Positions 53,999 through 64,000 of a DNA stretch of 64,000 nucleotides are shown piece after piece. A model generated the notes under the pieces. That model saw only the letters and a list, made by a program, of their open reading frames with translations, was not told where the DNA came from and ran no database searches. The position numbers and the translations under genes are program-made. Source of the stretch: Homalodisca vitripennis (lineage: Eukaryota; Arthropoda; Insecta; Hemiptera; Cicadellidae); assembly GCF_021130785.1 (NCBI RefSeq), contig NC_060213.1, positions 135,236,001-135,300,000 of the forward strand. Direction: 5' to 3'. Positions within the stretch are counted from its first letter, which is position 1, and each line of letters begins with the position of its first letter.

Positions 53999-54002
53999 TT
54001 GA
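53493..54002 (+). pseudogene. LINE-A copy 2 ORF2, endonuclease start only
   Basis: 169 residues of the AP endonuclease (LWNANGLSNH, ISETHFTD, GGSAVLVKNS, GGDFNAKHTMWGSR) very like copy 1. Homology ends at NDNNYQY, where copy 1 goes on for over 700 residues. The next few bases to the stop at 54002 belong to the inserted LINE-B. Confidence 0.85.
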
Positions 54003-54216
54003 AGTGCTCAGATCGTTGACTTGTAATTTTAGGTTAAACCTCTGTGCATACGTCCAGATCAATTACTCTGGTAGTGGTAACTACTTTGTGTATAACTGTT
54101 TGTCTAACATCACACTGACCTCTAACTCAAACTAGAAATATTTAATACTTTATATATTTTGTAAATATCTTAACATATAAGCTATTAACTTTGAGCCTGT
54201 TTAGGCTGGACCTGTC

Positions 54217-55774
54217 ATGTCGACAGGTTCAGCCTCGCCTATGGAAGCTCATGTCGAGAGCGACATGGAAATACAAAAGGCAGTAAGTACTATTTTGCCC
54301 ACAGATCATGACTATTCTAACCTAAATCTAAATAACAGGGGAAACAAAAGGCTACAAGAAAATAATGACACAGATGGTTCAGAACAAATTCAATCTACCA
54401 ATGATTTTAATCCACCATTACTTAAAAAGCCTCACATACAACGTCTCTATAAACCTGAAAATTCAGGGCCTTTTGAGGTAATCATACAGGATAAAAAAAA
54501 GAACAAAATAAACCCATTTACAGTAGGAAAAATACTTAAAAAACATCATATGGACATTGACCACATTACACGAGCTGGTAAGAATATATCTGTTATTTGT
54601 AAAAACTATATAGCAGCCAATAATTTAGTAAATTCACCACATCTGTTAGAATTTAATGTATTTGTACCCTCAATTAGAGTACACACTCTCGGTGTAGTCT
54701 ATGCAGAGCCCGAGGTAAGTGAATTAGAAATTTTATCTGAGGCATCGTCAATATACCCAATTATTCAGGCTGAAAGAATCAGACGTAGAGTGAATGGTAA
54801 TGACCAACTCACTAACACTCATTTTGTTAAAATAACCTTCGAGTCTGAAAAATTACCAGATTTTGTGTACCTTAATTATGTTCGTATGAAGGTAGACCCC
54901 TATATGATTAGAGTGAAACAATGTTATCGTTGTTTTGCCTATGGACACGTAGCTAACTCACCTTGTAATAAACCTAGAATATGTAGGGACTGTGCTGGAC
55001 CCTTCCACACAGATCCTTGTCAGGCTCCCCGCAAGTGTGTTCACTGCGGTGATTCACATAGCAGTAACTCTAAATATTGCCCAGAGTATATAAGGCAAAA
55101 AAAATATTAAAGATCGGATGAGTCTCATGAAAGAAGGTTATCATGTGGCAGCACAGTATTTTCCTATTACTTATAAAAAACAAGGTAAACCATCTCGATT
55201 ACTAGGCCTATCTTATTCACAGGTCGCCCAATTAGACTTCACTGATGATGAAATCTACCCAACACTACCAAGCTCACAGGCATCAACACCTATCAGTCAA
55301 TTAAATGTAAGTAATAGGTATACACCACTGCTTGCAGTCTCAGAACCAAGTTCATCCCCCCAGCAACCGTTTTCGTCACAATTTAAGGTTAGTAGAACTA
55401 GCTATCGTAGGCCCATAAGAAATAGTATTTTATATAAACCTAAAGAAATAAGTAGGCCTATTGTTGATAAAACCAATTCGCCTACCAAACCAGTTCAGGA
55501 TGATAAACTTAGTGTTCAAGATAAGTCCCACCTCACATCACTCCTAAAAATAAAAATTGAGGAAATCAGAAATAAATTGAACTCTACAAACATTACCAAT
55601 CTCAAACAAGTTGATGAAATTTTACTAAGCTATTTAAAGACTGGTACAACAGTTCAACAGAAAATAAATTCACCAAATATCAAAATAAAATCTACTCCTG
55701 GAACATCGCCAAGCAACAAACAGTTAGGCCTATCTCAACAAACGAAATTAGTTAATAAGAATGGTAACAAATAA
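54217..55774 (+). pseudogene. LINE-B ORF1: gag-like protein with zinc knuckles, one frameshift
   Basis: Frame 1 (54217-55110, 297 aa) has an acidic, Asn-rich N-terminus, a nucleic-acid-binding middle region and three knuckle-like clusters: CYRCFAYGHVANSPC, CRDCAGPFHTDPC and CVHCGDSHSSNSKYC. An A8 run at 55096-55103 is one base too long: dropping one A joins RQK to NIKDRMSLMKEG and the second part (55118-55774). The I-factor group has the same three-knuckle layout. The end overlaps the ORF2 start by 14 nt. The C-terminal part is Ser/Thr/Pro-rich and less conserved. Confidence 0.75.
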
Positions 55775-58045
55775 ACTTAACATAGTACAGTGGAATGCAA
55801 GGTCTCTTAAGCCTAAATGGCCTGAGGTCATGCATTTATTTACAAAAAAGGAGATCCACATAGGTATTATCCAAGAATTTTGGTTACAAAAAAATGATAA
55901 CCTATTAGATAATAATTACATTGTACATAACCTTAACAGACCTGATGGATATGGAGGAACCTCCTTTATTATACATAAGTCAATTTCATATAATGTTGTT
56001 ACAGAATATAACGATAACTATACACAAATGCAAGCAATACAGGTAAATAATTACAATAGACCTATTATCATTTATAATATTTACTGCACAAATAATAAGA
56101 TTAGGAATAGTTTTTGGCACGAACTATTTAGCCAAGATAAAGGTTATACTTTGTTATGTGGTGATTTTAATGCCCATCACCCTTATTGGAATTCGAGCAA
56201 AGCAAATCACAGAGGTAATATAATTTTCAATGAGTATAATGAATCACAATTCATACTATTAAATAATAAAAACCATACAACATTACCAACCCTTTACCAC
56301 CAAGCATCTACAATAGATCTGGCCTTCGCCACACCCAATCTTCATGCCTTAGTAGACGTATGGGAGGTAGGTAATGATTCGTTAGGCAGCAATCACCTGC
56401 CTATATTCATGCAATTTAATATTAATTCCCTATCTAATGACTTCAATGTACATACAATTTATTTTAATAATAAATGGAACTTTAAAAAGGCAAATTGGTC
56501 TCTATATACAGAGACTATTGAAAAATTGACTAATGAACTGCCAGACATCCCATTGGAAAAACAATGGGATGAAATGTATAGAATAATTAAATTAGCAGCA
56601 GACAAAGCAATACCAAAGTACAATACAGCAATTAATAGGCCTAAATTTACACCAAAACAATGGTGGAATGAAGCTTGCTCTCAAGCTGTTGCCAGCAGAA
56701 GGCTTGCATTTAGTAAATTTAAAAACTGTATGACTGCTCTCAATTATCAAAATTATCAAGCTGCACAAATTAAAGCTAGGGAAGTAATTAGAATAGCTAA
56801 AAAACAAGGTTGGGAAAATTTATGTCAAAAAATTAATGACAAAAATAATTCCTCATTTGCATGGAAAATAATTAAAAAACTTAAAACTAATAATAATGCA
56901 AATACAATTTCTTCAACCATTGAAGACAACGATCTTTGTGACAAATTCATGTGCCATATAGTTCCGGATTCAGTTCCCATGGAAAGCGAGATAATTATTC
57001 CCAGGTACACCTTCTATGAAAATGCTTCTCCTATAGAAACTAATTTTAGTATTAAAGAAATAAATGTAGCCATAGATTTTAAGAGGAAAGATACAACAAC
57101 ACCTGGTTTAGATGGAGTATCTTACAGCATGTTAAGACATTTACCACTCGTTGCTCGATTATATATCCTAAATATATTCAATAATATATGGAATGGAAGT
57201 ATAGAATTACCAAGTAAGTGGAAACAAAGCAGAATTATAGCTATCTTGAAACCGGAAAAAAAATAAACATTTGGAGACTTCATATAGGCCTATATCGTTA
57301 ATACCCTGCATACTAAAATTATTTAATAGAATTATTAAAAATAGACTGGAATGGTTTGTTGAAAACTCTAACATTCTACCAAATACCCAATATGGATTTA
57401 GGAAAAGAATAGGATGTAATGATTATTTAATTAATTTTGTTTCAGAAATTCAAACTGCACTGACTTACAATGAAACTACTATTGCTGCCTCTTTAGATTT
57501 ATCAAATGCTTATGATACAGTACACATACCAGAATTAATAGGAAAGCTGAAGTGTTATAATATTCCATGGAAATTTATTTCTCATATTAATTCATGGCTA
57601 ATCAATAGACAATTAATTTTAATTAGCTCTAAGTCAACTATAACTAGGGTCACAAATAAGGGATTACCGCAAGGTAGTGTTCTAAGTCCCTTGTTGTTCG
57701 CACTGTACATAGCTCACATTAATGATTATATTCCTAATTATGTAAAATCACTTCAATTTGCAGATGACATTGTTTTATACTCCTCTGGAAAACATATCGA
57801 GACAGTCTACACAAACATGCAACACACTCTCAGCACAGTACAATCAAACTTCAGTCAACTCCATCTGGAATTCAATGCAACCAAAAGTAAGGTAATGATA
57901 TTCACACGAAAAAAAAAACATTAACACTGATAAACAAATTAGAATTAATAATCAAATAATACCTGTAGTAAGTTCTATTAAACTATTAGGTATGATTATA
58001 GACAATAAGTTAGATTTCAAAACTCATATTAATAAATTGTTAAAA
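55761..58045 (+). pseudogene. LINE-B ORF2, 5' part: endonuclease and reverse transcriptase
   Basis: Endonuclease motifs: IVQWNARSLKPKW, IIQEFWL, RPDGYGGTSFII, LLCGDFNAHHPYWNS and LGSNHLPIF, of the I/R1-group type. The reverse transcriptase has TTPGLDGVSYSML, YRPISLIPCILKL, NTQYGFRKRIGCNDYL, SLDLSNAYDTVHI, GLPQGSVLSPLLFALY and an intact FADD (LQFADDIVLYSSG). Two frame breaks, at A-runs 57256-57263 and 57909-57918, are each cured by one A fewer. After the second, reading resumes with NINTDKQIRI and LLGMIIDNKLDF up to the LINE-C insertion. Confidence 0.82.
58041..58045. repeat. Short target-site duplication of LINE-C, left
   Basis: TAAAA here and at 63378-63382. Removing one copy with LINE-C rejoins the LINE-B frame as NKLLKCQKDVDII. 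Confidence 0.5.
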
Positions 58046-58053
58046 ATAAGAAT

Positions 58054-58063
58054 CCAAGATGGC
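58054..58063 (+). promoter_or_regulatory. YY1/Pho-like motif at the LINE-C 5' end
   Basis: CCAAGATGGC begins about 9 nt after the inferred first base of the element. AAGATGGC fits the YY1/pleiohomeotic consensus. YY1 sites at the same place in mammalian L1 fix the transcription start. Confidence 0.5.
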
Positions 58064-58397
58064 TACCTGCCAACAACTACAGTGAAAAGTGTCTCAAGAA
58101 ACAGCAAAATAGTGATGGTTTTAGGTTGACAACAACAAATAATCTATAATCAACACCTTACCTGGAGTACCGTGAGTCAATTCACTAATAAAACAAACAA
58201 TTTCAACTAAAGATTAACAAGAAAATATACTTTTAAAAAACACTACTAGCTGACCTACATTTCAAGGGCAGCAATACGTTGAAAATCAGATTTTTACAAC
58301 TAAGCACTGTTTTAAAACATGAGAATAATGCTCTAAGATAAAAATATTTATTTGCAACACATAAAAAAAGAGAGAAATTTTATATAACATAAAACTG

Positions 58398-58439
58398 TGA
58401 CGTCACAAAATAGTTTAACTACATAAGCTAGTGACGTCA
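58398..58439. promoter_or_regulatory. Two perfect TGACGTCA (CRE) sites in the LINE-C leader
   Basis: The palindrome TGACGTCA occurs at 58398-58405 and 58432-58439, 34 nt apart, within GTGACGTCAC contexts. Full CRE palindromes bind CREB/ATF factors. Confidence 0.5.
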
Positions 58440-58651
58440 CTAACACTACTTATAATTCTTCTCAATAACAAGACTGTCTTGTTAGCTAGACTAAGCCACC
58501 TGTGAGCCAGGCCGCTGACCTAGATAACAGAGTCAGCATTCCTCTACTCAGCATAACTGCTCACAACTGGCAATAGTGCTATCACAGGCTGTATTATATC
58601 TCTCTCCTGATAAAAATGCACAATTACATTTCAAACCTGCCCACACTCTCT

Positions 58652-58864
58652 GACCACTAAGAGTTTGACAAACTTAGTATAAATAAACAGTTTCTGAATG
58701 ACATTACCCTATTATTGACCACTAAGAGTCTGACAAACTTAGTATAAATAAACAGTTTCTGAATGACATTACCCTATTGTTGACCACTAAGAGTCTGACA
58801 AACTTAGTATAAATAAACAGTTTCTGAATGACATTATCCTATTTTTGACCAATAAGAGTCTGAC
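58652..58864 (+). repeat. 65-bp monomers in the LINE-C leader, 3.3 copies
   Basis: The unit starts GACCACTAAGAGTCTGACAA and ends TGACATTACCCTATT. Starts are at 58652, 58717, 58782 and 58847 (partial), exactly 65 bp apart and nearly identical. They end about 95 nt before ORF1. Confidence 0.9.
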
Positions 58865-58957
58865 CTGAGTTACTGAATTTTACATTAGAACCTGAAGATT
58901 TTTGACATAAAGAAACAGCCAAACTTTTAAAAACTGATTCAATTTTACATTGGAACA

Positions 58958-60361
58958 ATGACCTCCAAATACCCATGTGGTGCTTGTAGTATTGGAGTAA
59001 AGTATTCTGCTATTAAATGTACAGGCCCATGTCACCTGTGGTACCATGCAGGGTGTGTAAATATTACAGACAAGTGCCTCAAGAAATTGTCAAAGGTTGA
59101 GATTAACACATGGACCTGCAGAAACTGCTCTGACCTACCAAAATTACCCACAATATCTGTCCTTCAAGACAAGGCTAACCAGTCACTTGACCTAGCACAT
59201 ATAACCTCATCTGGTCCACAAAACAAAACGTCCAATAACTCAATTACAGCCCTGGAAAACAGTCTTATTGAAAATGATCTTTTACAAAACTCAGTTAGTG
59301 AAGAGGATAAGCTGACAATGGCTGCTACAATAGGTTCGGCATTACTGGAAGAAAACCGACAATTAAAGGAACAAATATCTATTTTAGAAAGCAAGTTGAC
59401 AAGTACCCAGTGCAAGCTAGCTAGTAGTGAGGCTAAGATTGAAGAACTGACTGAAGAAGAAGATAAATACAATAGAAGAATTGAATCTCTGACCCAAGAG
59501 TTAGCAGAGCTACAAAGTCAAATTCAAAAAGAAAAGCAAAAGAACTTGGAAATCCAAAATATCTTTGAAGACTATGATCAAAAGCAGGAACATCTAATTG
59601 AAGACCAATCCATTAAAATAAAAAATCTTGAAACACAAATCTCTCTTCTAAACACAAATGCAATACACCTAAGAGATAGTGGCAAACTGGAAACTAGAAG
59701 TAAGGTAGAAACTGAGACTCAAACCGCAGAATGTCTTGCATCACCAGAGACAAAACTTAAAACCCCACCAAACATTGTATTGGAGTTGGCCCAGATGAAA
59801 TCCAGACAAGATAGTTTGGAGACCACAATTGCACGCCTTAATGATCAGCTTAACTCCCAGCCCAATGTTTCACAAAGACCTGTTCTTCATGAACAGAGTA
59901 CTCAAACTGCAATAATTCCAACACAGACAACTTCAAGGTACCCAAAATCCACTCCAAAAACATTTGTTAACAGCTCACTTCATAGTACAAGGAAAATTCA
60001 ACAAAAACAAATTAACCACATGAGTATCTCACTTCAAACAGCAAAATATGCTGCCAGCCAAATAAAAAACCATCCCATTCCTTGTAATAACTTCCAGACA
60101 TTGGACACTCTTAAGTTCGACACAGCAAACCTACAACCAAAAATTGTTGAAGATAACCTCTTACCTTTAAGTAAAGAGACACCACCCTTGGAGAAAAGAC
60201 CACCTTACACTGCAACCAAACTTGGGCCCAAAGAAACAATAGAAGAATTTTACAACACAAACATTGAGCAATTTAAAGCTAACTATCTAATAAACCACTC
60301 CAATAACAACTCTTCTCCTTCTTTTTTATTGAATGGCAGCCACAGAAAGGAGAGAACTTGA
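58958..60361 (+). CDS. LINE-C ORF1: PHD finger and coiled-coil protein
   Basis: A 467-aa intact frame. Residues 6-58 form a PHD-type zinc finger with eight ligands (CGACSIGVKYSAIKCTGPC, WYHAGCVNI, WTCRNC). Residues about 125-250 are a long coiled coil rich in Glu, Lys, Gln and Leu. The rest is polar, with Gln/Thr/Pro. ORF1 proteins of CR1-group LINEs often have this PHD plus coiled-coil plan and are thought to bind the element RNA as multimers. The TGA stop (60359-60361) overlaps the start of the ORF2 frame. Confidence 0.82.
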   Translation: MTSKYPCGACSIGVKYSAIKCTGPCHLWYHAGCVNITDKCLKKLSKVEINTWTCRNCSDLPKLPTISVLQDKANQSLDLAHITSSGPQNKTSNNSITALENSLIENDLLQNSVSEEDKLTMAATIGSALLEENRQLKEQISILESKLTSTQCKLASSEAKIEELTEEEDKYNRRIESLTQELAELQSQIQKEKQKNLEIQNIFEDYDQKQEHLIEDQSIKIKNLETQISLLNTNAIHLRDSGKLETRSKVETETQTAECLASPETKLKTPPNIVLELAQMKSRQDSLETTIARLNDQLNSQPNVSQRPVLHEQSTQTAIIPTQTTSRYPKSTPKTFVNSSLHSTRKIQQKQINHMSISLQTAKYAASQIKNHPIPCNNFQTLDTLKFDTANLQPKIVEDNLLPLSKETPPLEKRPPYTATKLGPKETIEEFYNTNIEQFKANYLINHSNNNSSPSFLLNGSHRKERT

Positions 60362-63241
60362 CCCCCAACGCAGTAAAGAAGAAGTCATTTAAAAGGGAAC
60401 TGCTAATACTACATCAAAATGTGCAAGAGGTAAGGAACAAAGTAGACAGATTATCTCATCTACTTCAAGACATTCAACCTGACATAGTCATCTTGAGTGA
60501 GCATGGTCTGAAGTCTGAACTCTTAGAGAATACTAAACTCCCAGAATACTCCCTCAAAGCACACTTTTGCAGGAAAGAAACCAGAAAAGGAGGGGTTGCA
60601 ATATATGTGAAAGACTCACTACAACAAAAAACAGAGCCACTGGAGATATCGCATCATTGCAAGGAACTCGTATGTGAGGTGGCAATGCTCAGAATAGCGG
60701 TCGGAAAACAACACCTTTACGTCTCTGGCATATATAGATCTCCAAGCGAAAAGTTGAATGAAGCCTTAGACATTCTTTCTAACATCATCGAAGAAACTAA
60801 GGCTGAAAACCACTCAATAATCATTATGGGTGATATAAACGTAAACAGCCTAGTGTCAAATAATGAATCACGAAAACTTGAAGAAACACTGGCCAGCCAT
60901 AACATGATGAGATTGCCTCTACCCCCAACCAGAATCACTTACAACTCCACCTCCTCCATAGACTGTATATGCTCAAACCTATCTGCATCCAACATCAATG
61001 CCACAGTAATACACACAGGCTTGTCAGACCACACCGCACAATTGAGTAAAATATCTCTTGAAGCACAGAAAACAGAAACCTCTAGTCTTATTCAACGACA
61101 AATGAAAAAGGACAATCTTGACACTCTAAAAACTTTACTGCACAATGAGGACTGGGCTGGAGTATTTGGAGCCCAAAATGCTGAAGACGCATACAATGCC
61201 TTCTTAAATACTCTGGCAATATACATTGATGCAGCTTGCCCTAAAAAGAAAACCAGAAATAAGAAGAAAACAAATTTTAACCATAAAGACGGTGAAGCTC
61301 TTACACTGAAAGAAACTTATCTTCAATGCCTTAGAAAGTACCAGACTACAGGAAGTGACCTGCATAAAACAGACACAGCCCTTGCTAAGAAACACTATGA
61401 CCTTAGACTAAAAATGCTAAAACGCCAGGCATCATCTAACTGTATAAACAGAGCTGACAATAAATCAAAAGCAATCTGGCAAATAGTAAACAGTGAAAGG
61501 AAGAGTGCAGAACAAGGCAAAGAGCAGCTGAAACTGAAGATAAATGGAAAAGAAACAACCAATCCAAATGAAATCGCTGAACATTTCAATGAATTCTTCA
61601 CCAAAGTTGCATAGAAAACGTTGGACATCAATAATCAGCACCAAAAAGGTCAACAGCTAACACTCCATGTAGCAAATTGTAGGCTCAGCCAACTTCACAA
61701 CACCACTACAGAAGAAGTACAAATTATGATTAAAAGCATGAAGTCTAAAACCTCAGCAGGGCTTGATGAAGTATCATCAAAGTTACTTAAACACTGCAGT
61801 GAAGCCCTTACAACCCCCTTGGTCAGTATCATAAATAAGTCAATATCATCGGGACTCTTTCCATCCGCCTTGAAAGTTGCAAAAGTATATCCTAAGCATA
61901 AAAGTAACTGCCAAAAGACACCTAGCAACTATAGACCAATTTCACCGATCTCCACCTTTTCCAAAGTAATAGAAAAAGTTGTATTAAAGAGACTGATGGA
62001 CTACCTTAAACAACAAAACTTGCTAACTAATAGTCAGCATGGGTTTGTGAAAGGCAGATCCACAACAACTGCAATTGCTGAGCTGGCAGAGTTCATTTGC
62101 GATCAACTGGAAGCAGGAAAGCTTGTGACTGGCATAATGCTTGACTTCAGCAAAGCCTTTGACTGCCTAGGACACAACCTCATCCTGCAAAAACTTCAAA
62201 GCCTGGGTATTAGTGGCTCTGCTTACAGGTGGTTTAAAAGCTATTTGGAAGAACGCACCCAAGTGGTGGAGATAAGACATCATAGCAAAGGGATAATACA
62301 AAACATCAGATCCAAACCGTTACCTGTAAGCCGAGGAGTTCCACAAGGATCAGTCCTAGGCCCTGTACTGTTTATCTTATTTACCAATGACATGCCTCAT
62401 CTTTTAAATGCCTACTGTTCTACTTTAATGTACGCCGACGATACTACTCTTCTGCTCACTGGGAGCTCTGCAGAAGAGCTAGCAATTGACTCATATACTG
62501 CACTAAATATGGCATACCAGTACTGCCACTCAAACGACCTAGTAGTCAATATGACCAAGACCAAACAACTAGCATTCGGTAGAAGACGAGATGAAATTGC
62601 AGCCCTACCAGAAGTTGACATGCAACCCAAGGCAACATTTCTTGGCGTAACAATTGACGAAACTCTTTCATGGACTCAGCATGTTGACAACCTTTGCAGG
62701 AAACTAAACACCAGCCTCTTTGTTATCAAAAGAATTTACCACATTAGTGATTTAATCACTGCAAAGACAACTTATTATGCCCTTTTTGAATCACATCTGA
62801 GGTACAGCATTGCTATATGGGGAGGCACCACAGTCACTAACCTACAGAGACTTCTCCTGATACAGAAGAAAGTAATAAGAACTCTTAAAGGCCTAGGACC
62901 CAAGGAAAGCTGTCGTGAAGGTTTCAAGGATCTTCGCATCTTGACAGTTGTGGCCCTCTACATCCAGGAAGTGATTATGTTTGCCGACATGAATGAACTC
63001 CCTCGGGGAACAGATGTACACCAGTACAACACTCGACATGCTGACAACTACATCCTGCCAGCACACCATCTATCACTGTACGGGAGGAAGCCATCGTACA
63101 TGGGACGCAAGCTCTACAACCTACAACCTGCTGCCAACCGAGATAAAGGCTCAGAAGGGCAAGAAACTGAAGATGGCACTGAATAGATGGCTGGTGACCA
63201 GGCCATTCTACACGCTGGAAGAATATCTACAAGACACATGA
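60358..63241 (+). pseudogene. LINE-C ORF2: endonuclease and reverse transcriptase, two lesions
   Basis: The endonuclease has LHQNVQEVRNKVDRL, LSEHGL, GGVAIYVKDS, SGIYRSPS, MGDINVNSL and SDHTAQL. A TAG at 61612-61614 interrupts the frame, and the same frame continues with the reverse transcriptase: SAGLDEVSSKLLK, NYRPISPISTFSKV, HGFVKGRSTT, MLDFSKAFDCLGH, GVPQGSVLGPVLF and an intact catalytic MYADDTTLL. The C-terminal HQYNTRHADNY is present. At 63114-63127 CTACAAC is doubled; without the extra 7 bases the frame reads LYNLLPTEIKAQ through EEYLQDT to the TGA at 63239. The start is unusual: TTGA instead of ATGA at the ORF1 stop, with no ATG for about 100 codons, so the ancestral ATG was probably lost. 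Confidence 0.83.
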
Positions 63242-63377
63242 CCATCTTAGACATCAAGACTGCTCAATTCAACTTATTTATTTTGTAAATTTTAAACTTT
63301 AACATTGTATTATTGACGCCAATACATTTCTCTATGAAATTTTGTAAATAAAGAGATTTTGACTTTGACTTTGTTTG
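63242..63377 (+). other. LINE-C 3' UTR and short-repeat tail
   Basis: A short 3' UTR with AATAAA near 63346, ending in the repeat TTTTGACTTTGACTTTG in place of poly(A). Such tails are typical of CR1/L2-like LINEs. Confidence 0.75.
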
Positions 63378-64000
63378 TAAAATGCCAAAAAGACGTTGAT
63401 ATAATAAAGTCTGTAGTTTGTGGCACTAACGGTGCAACACCTGAGTTTGCAATGATTATATATAAAAGCTTAATAAGAGCAAAATTAGATTATGGGGCAT
63501 TTCTTTATGGACATGCATGTAGAAAAGAATTTAAAAAAACTAGATTCAATCCAAAACCAAGCCATAAGAATATCACTAGGTGCTTTTAAAACAACACCAA
63601 TTATTGCTCTACAAGCAGAAGCCGGTATTCAATCCTTAAGCAACAGAAGGAAGTTTCTATGTGATAAATTTATTTATAAAATCTTAACTCATGAAAATCA
63701 TCCAGCATACAGAAATTTAATGTTTCTTAAAATGTTGACAGACTGTATGTCATACTGGAAGAAAAAGAATCAGCCACTGTACATACAATCTATATCAAAA
63801 ATTCATTCCTTAGATTTAAATATATTAAAAAAGGAAAGTTATAAAACCTTTTGGGATTTCAACAATCCAATATTAATGATGACCAACAATATTAAATTTA
63901 AGCACAATATAGATAATCCACATACTACAAAAAAGGTAAGCAATAGTACAATTACCAAACAAACCTTTTTGGAACTAATCAATACCAACTATGAACAACA
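63378..64000 (+). pseudogene. LINE-B ORF2, 3' part after the nested LINE
   Basis: Resumes as KCQKDVDIIKSVVCG, AMIIYKSLIRAKLDYGAFLY, and after a frame break at the A7 run 63533-63539 (cured by one A fewer) as LDSIQNQAIRISLGAFKTTP and LQAEAGIQSLSNRR. This is the thumb/linker region between reverse transcriptase and RNase H in I/R1-type LINEs. The frame stays open to the window edge. Confidence 0.75.

Larger units (their letters stand above)
58046..63377 (+). mobile_element. Full-length CR1-group LINE (LINE-C)
   Basis: A 5.3-kb element nested in LINE-B ORF2. It has a 0.9-kb 5' leader with a YY1-like motif, two TGACGTCA sites and 65-bp monomers; ORF1 with a PHD finger and coiled coil; an endonuclease-reverse transcriptase ORF2 broken by one stop and one 7-bp duplication; an AATAAA; and a (TTTGAC)n tail ending at about 63377. 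A PHD-type ORF1 together with a short-repeat 3' tail instead of poly(A) fits the CR1/L2-like group. The host frame resumes immediately afterwards. Confidence 0.85.
53999..64000 (+). mobile_element. I-type LINE (LINE-B), interrupted by LINE-C, runs off the window
   Basis: Begins with a 5' leader at about 53999, then has ORF1 (54217) and ORF2 (55761), and is split by LINE-C at 58045/63378. The polymerase C-terminal region resumes at 63378 and is still open, frame break aside, at the window edge. An RNase H domain, usual in the I group, would be expected just beyond. The 5' end appears complete. The four frame breaks seen are all single extra A's in A-runs. Confidence 0.8.

Overview
This is nuclear DNA of an animal, most likely an insect. 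It is AT-rich, with intron-split conserved genes separated by transposon-filled space. The three conserved genes and the transposon families (Jockey-, I- and CR1-type LINEs, Ty3/Gypsy, Penelope-like, mariner-, hAT- and piggyBac-like pieces) fit an insect; the order cannot be fixed from the sequence alone. No operons, CRISPR arrays, prophages, tRNA or rRNA genes are visible.

Three host genes are supported. (1) SdhB, the iron-sulfur subunit of mitochondrial complex II, on the minus strand (exons at 7977-8024, 6423-6610 and 5042-5185; the remaining exons lie left of position 1). A nearly intact 4.4-kb Jockey-type LINE (599-5017), with a perfect 12-bp target-site duplication, sits 24 nt inside its third intron in the sense direction. 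(2) A complete FoxJ2/3-type forkhead transcription factor on the plus strand (five coding exons, 17865-24522, 302 aa), ending in a tyrosine-rich low-complexity tail. (3) RpL23 (uL14) on the minus strand (two coding exons, 45003-45227 and 38112-38309, exactly 140 aa), with a pyrimidine start motif and a 6.7-kb intron packed with DNA-transposon relics.

Layout: 1-8.0 kb SdhB and its LINE; 8-17.8 kb intergenic, with a degenerate LINE and one 732-bp terminal-inverted-repeat (TIR) element; 17.8-25 kb FoxJ, with a 32-bp tandem array and a LINE scrap in introns; 25-38 kb intergenic, with a 37-bp tandem array, several foldback elements, a Penelope-like relic and a hAT scrap; 38-45.4 kb RpL23; 45.4-52 kb a decayed Ty3/Gypsy element and a Mutator-type transposase fragment; 52-64 kb a three-level nest of LINEs.

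That nest is the most striking part. A Jockey-type LINE is cut by an I-type LINE, which is itself cut by a full-length CR1-group LINE with its own 5' control region. That region has a YY1-like motif close to the first base, two TGACGTCA sites and three and a half 65-bp monomers. All four frame breaks found in the I-type LINE are single extra adenines in A-runs, which points to either polymerase slippage or assembly error. I see no wholly new gene system; the notable items are transposon architecture and the FoxJ tail.
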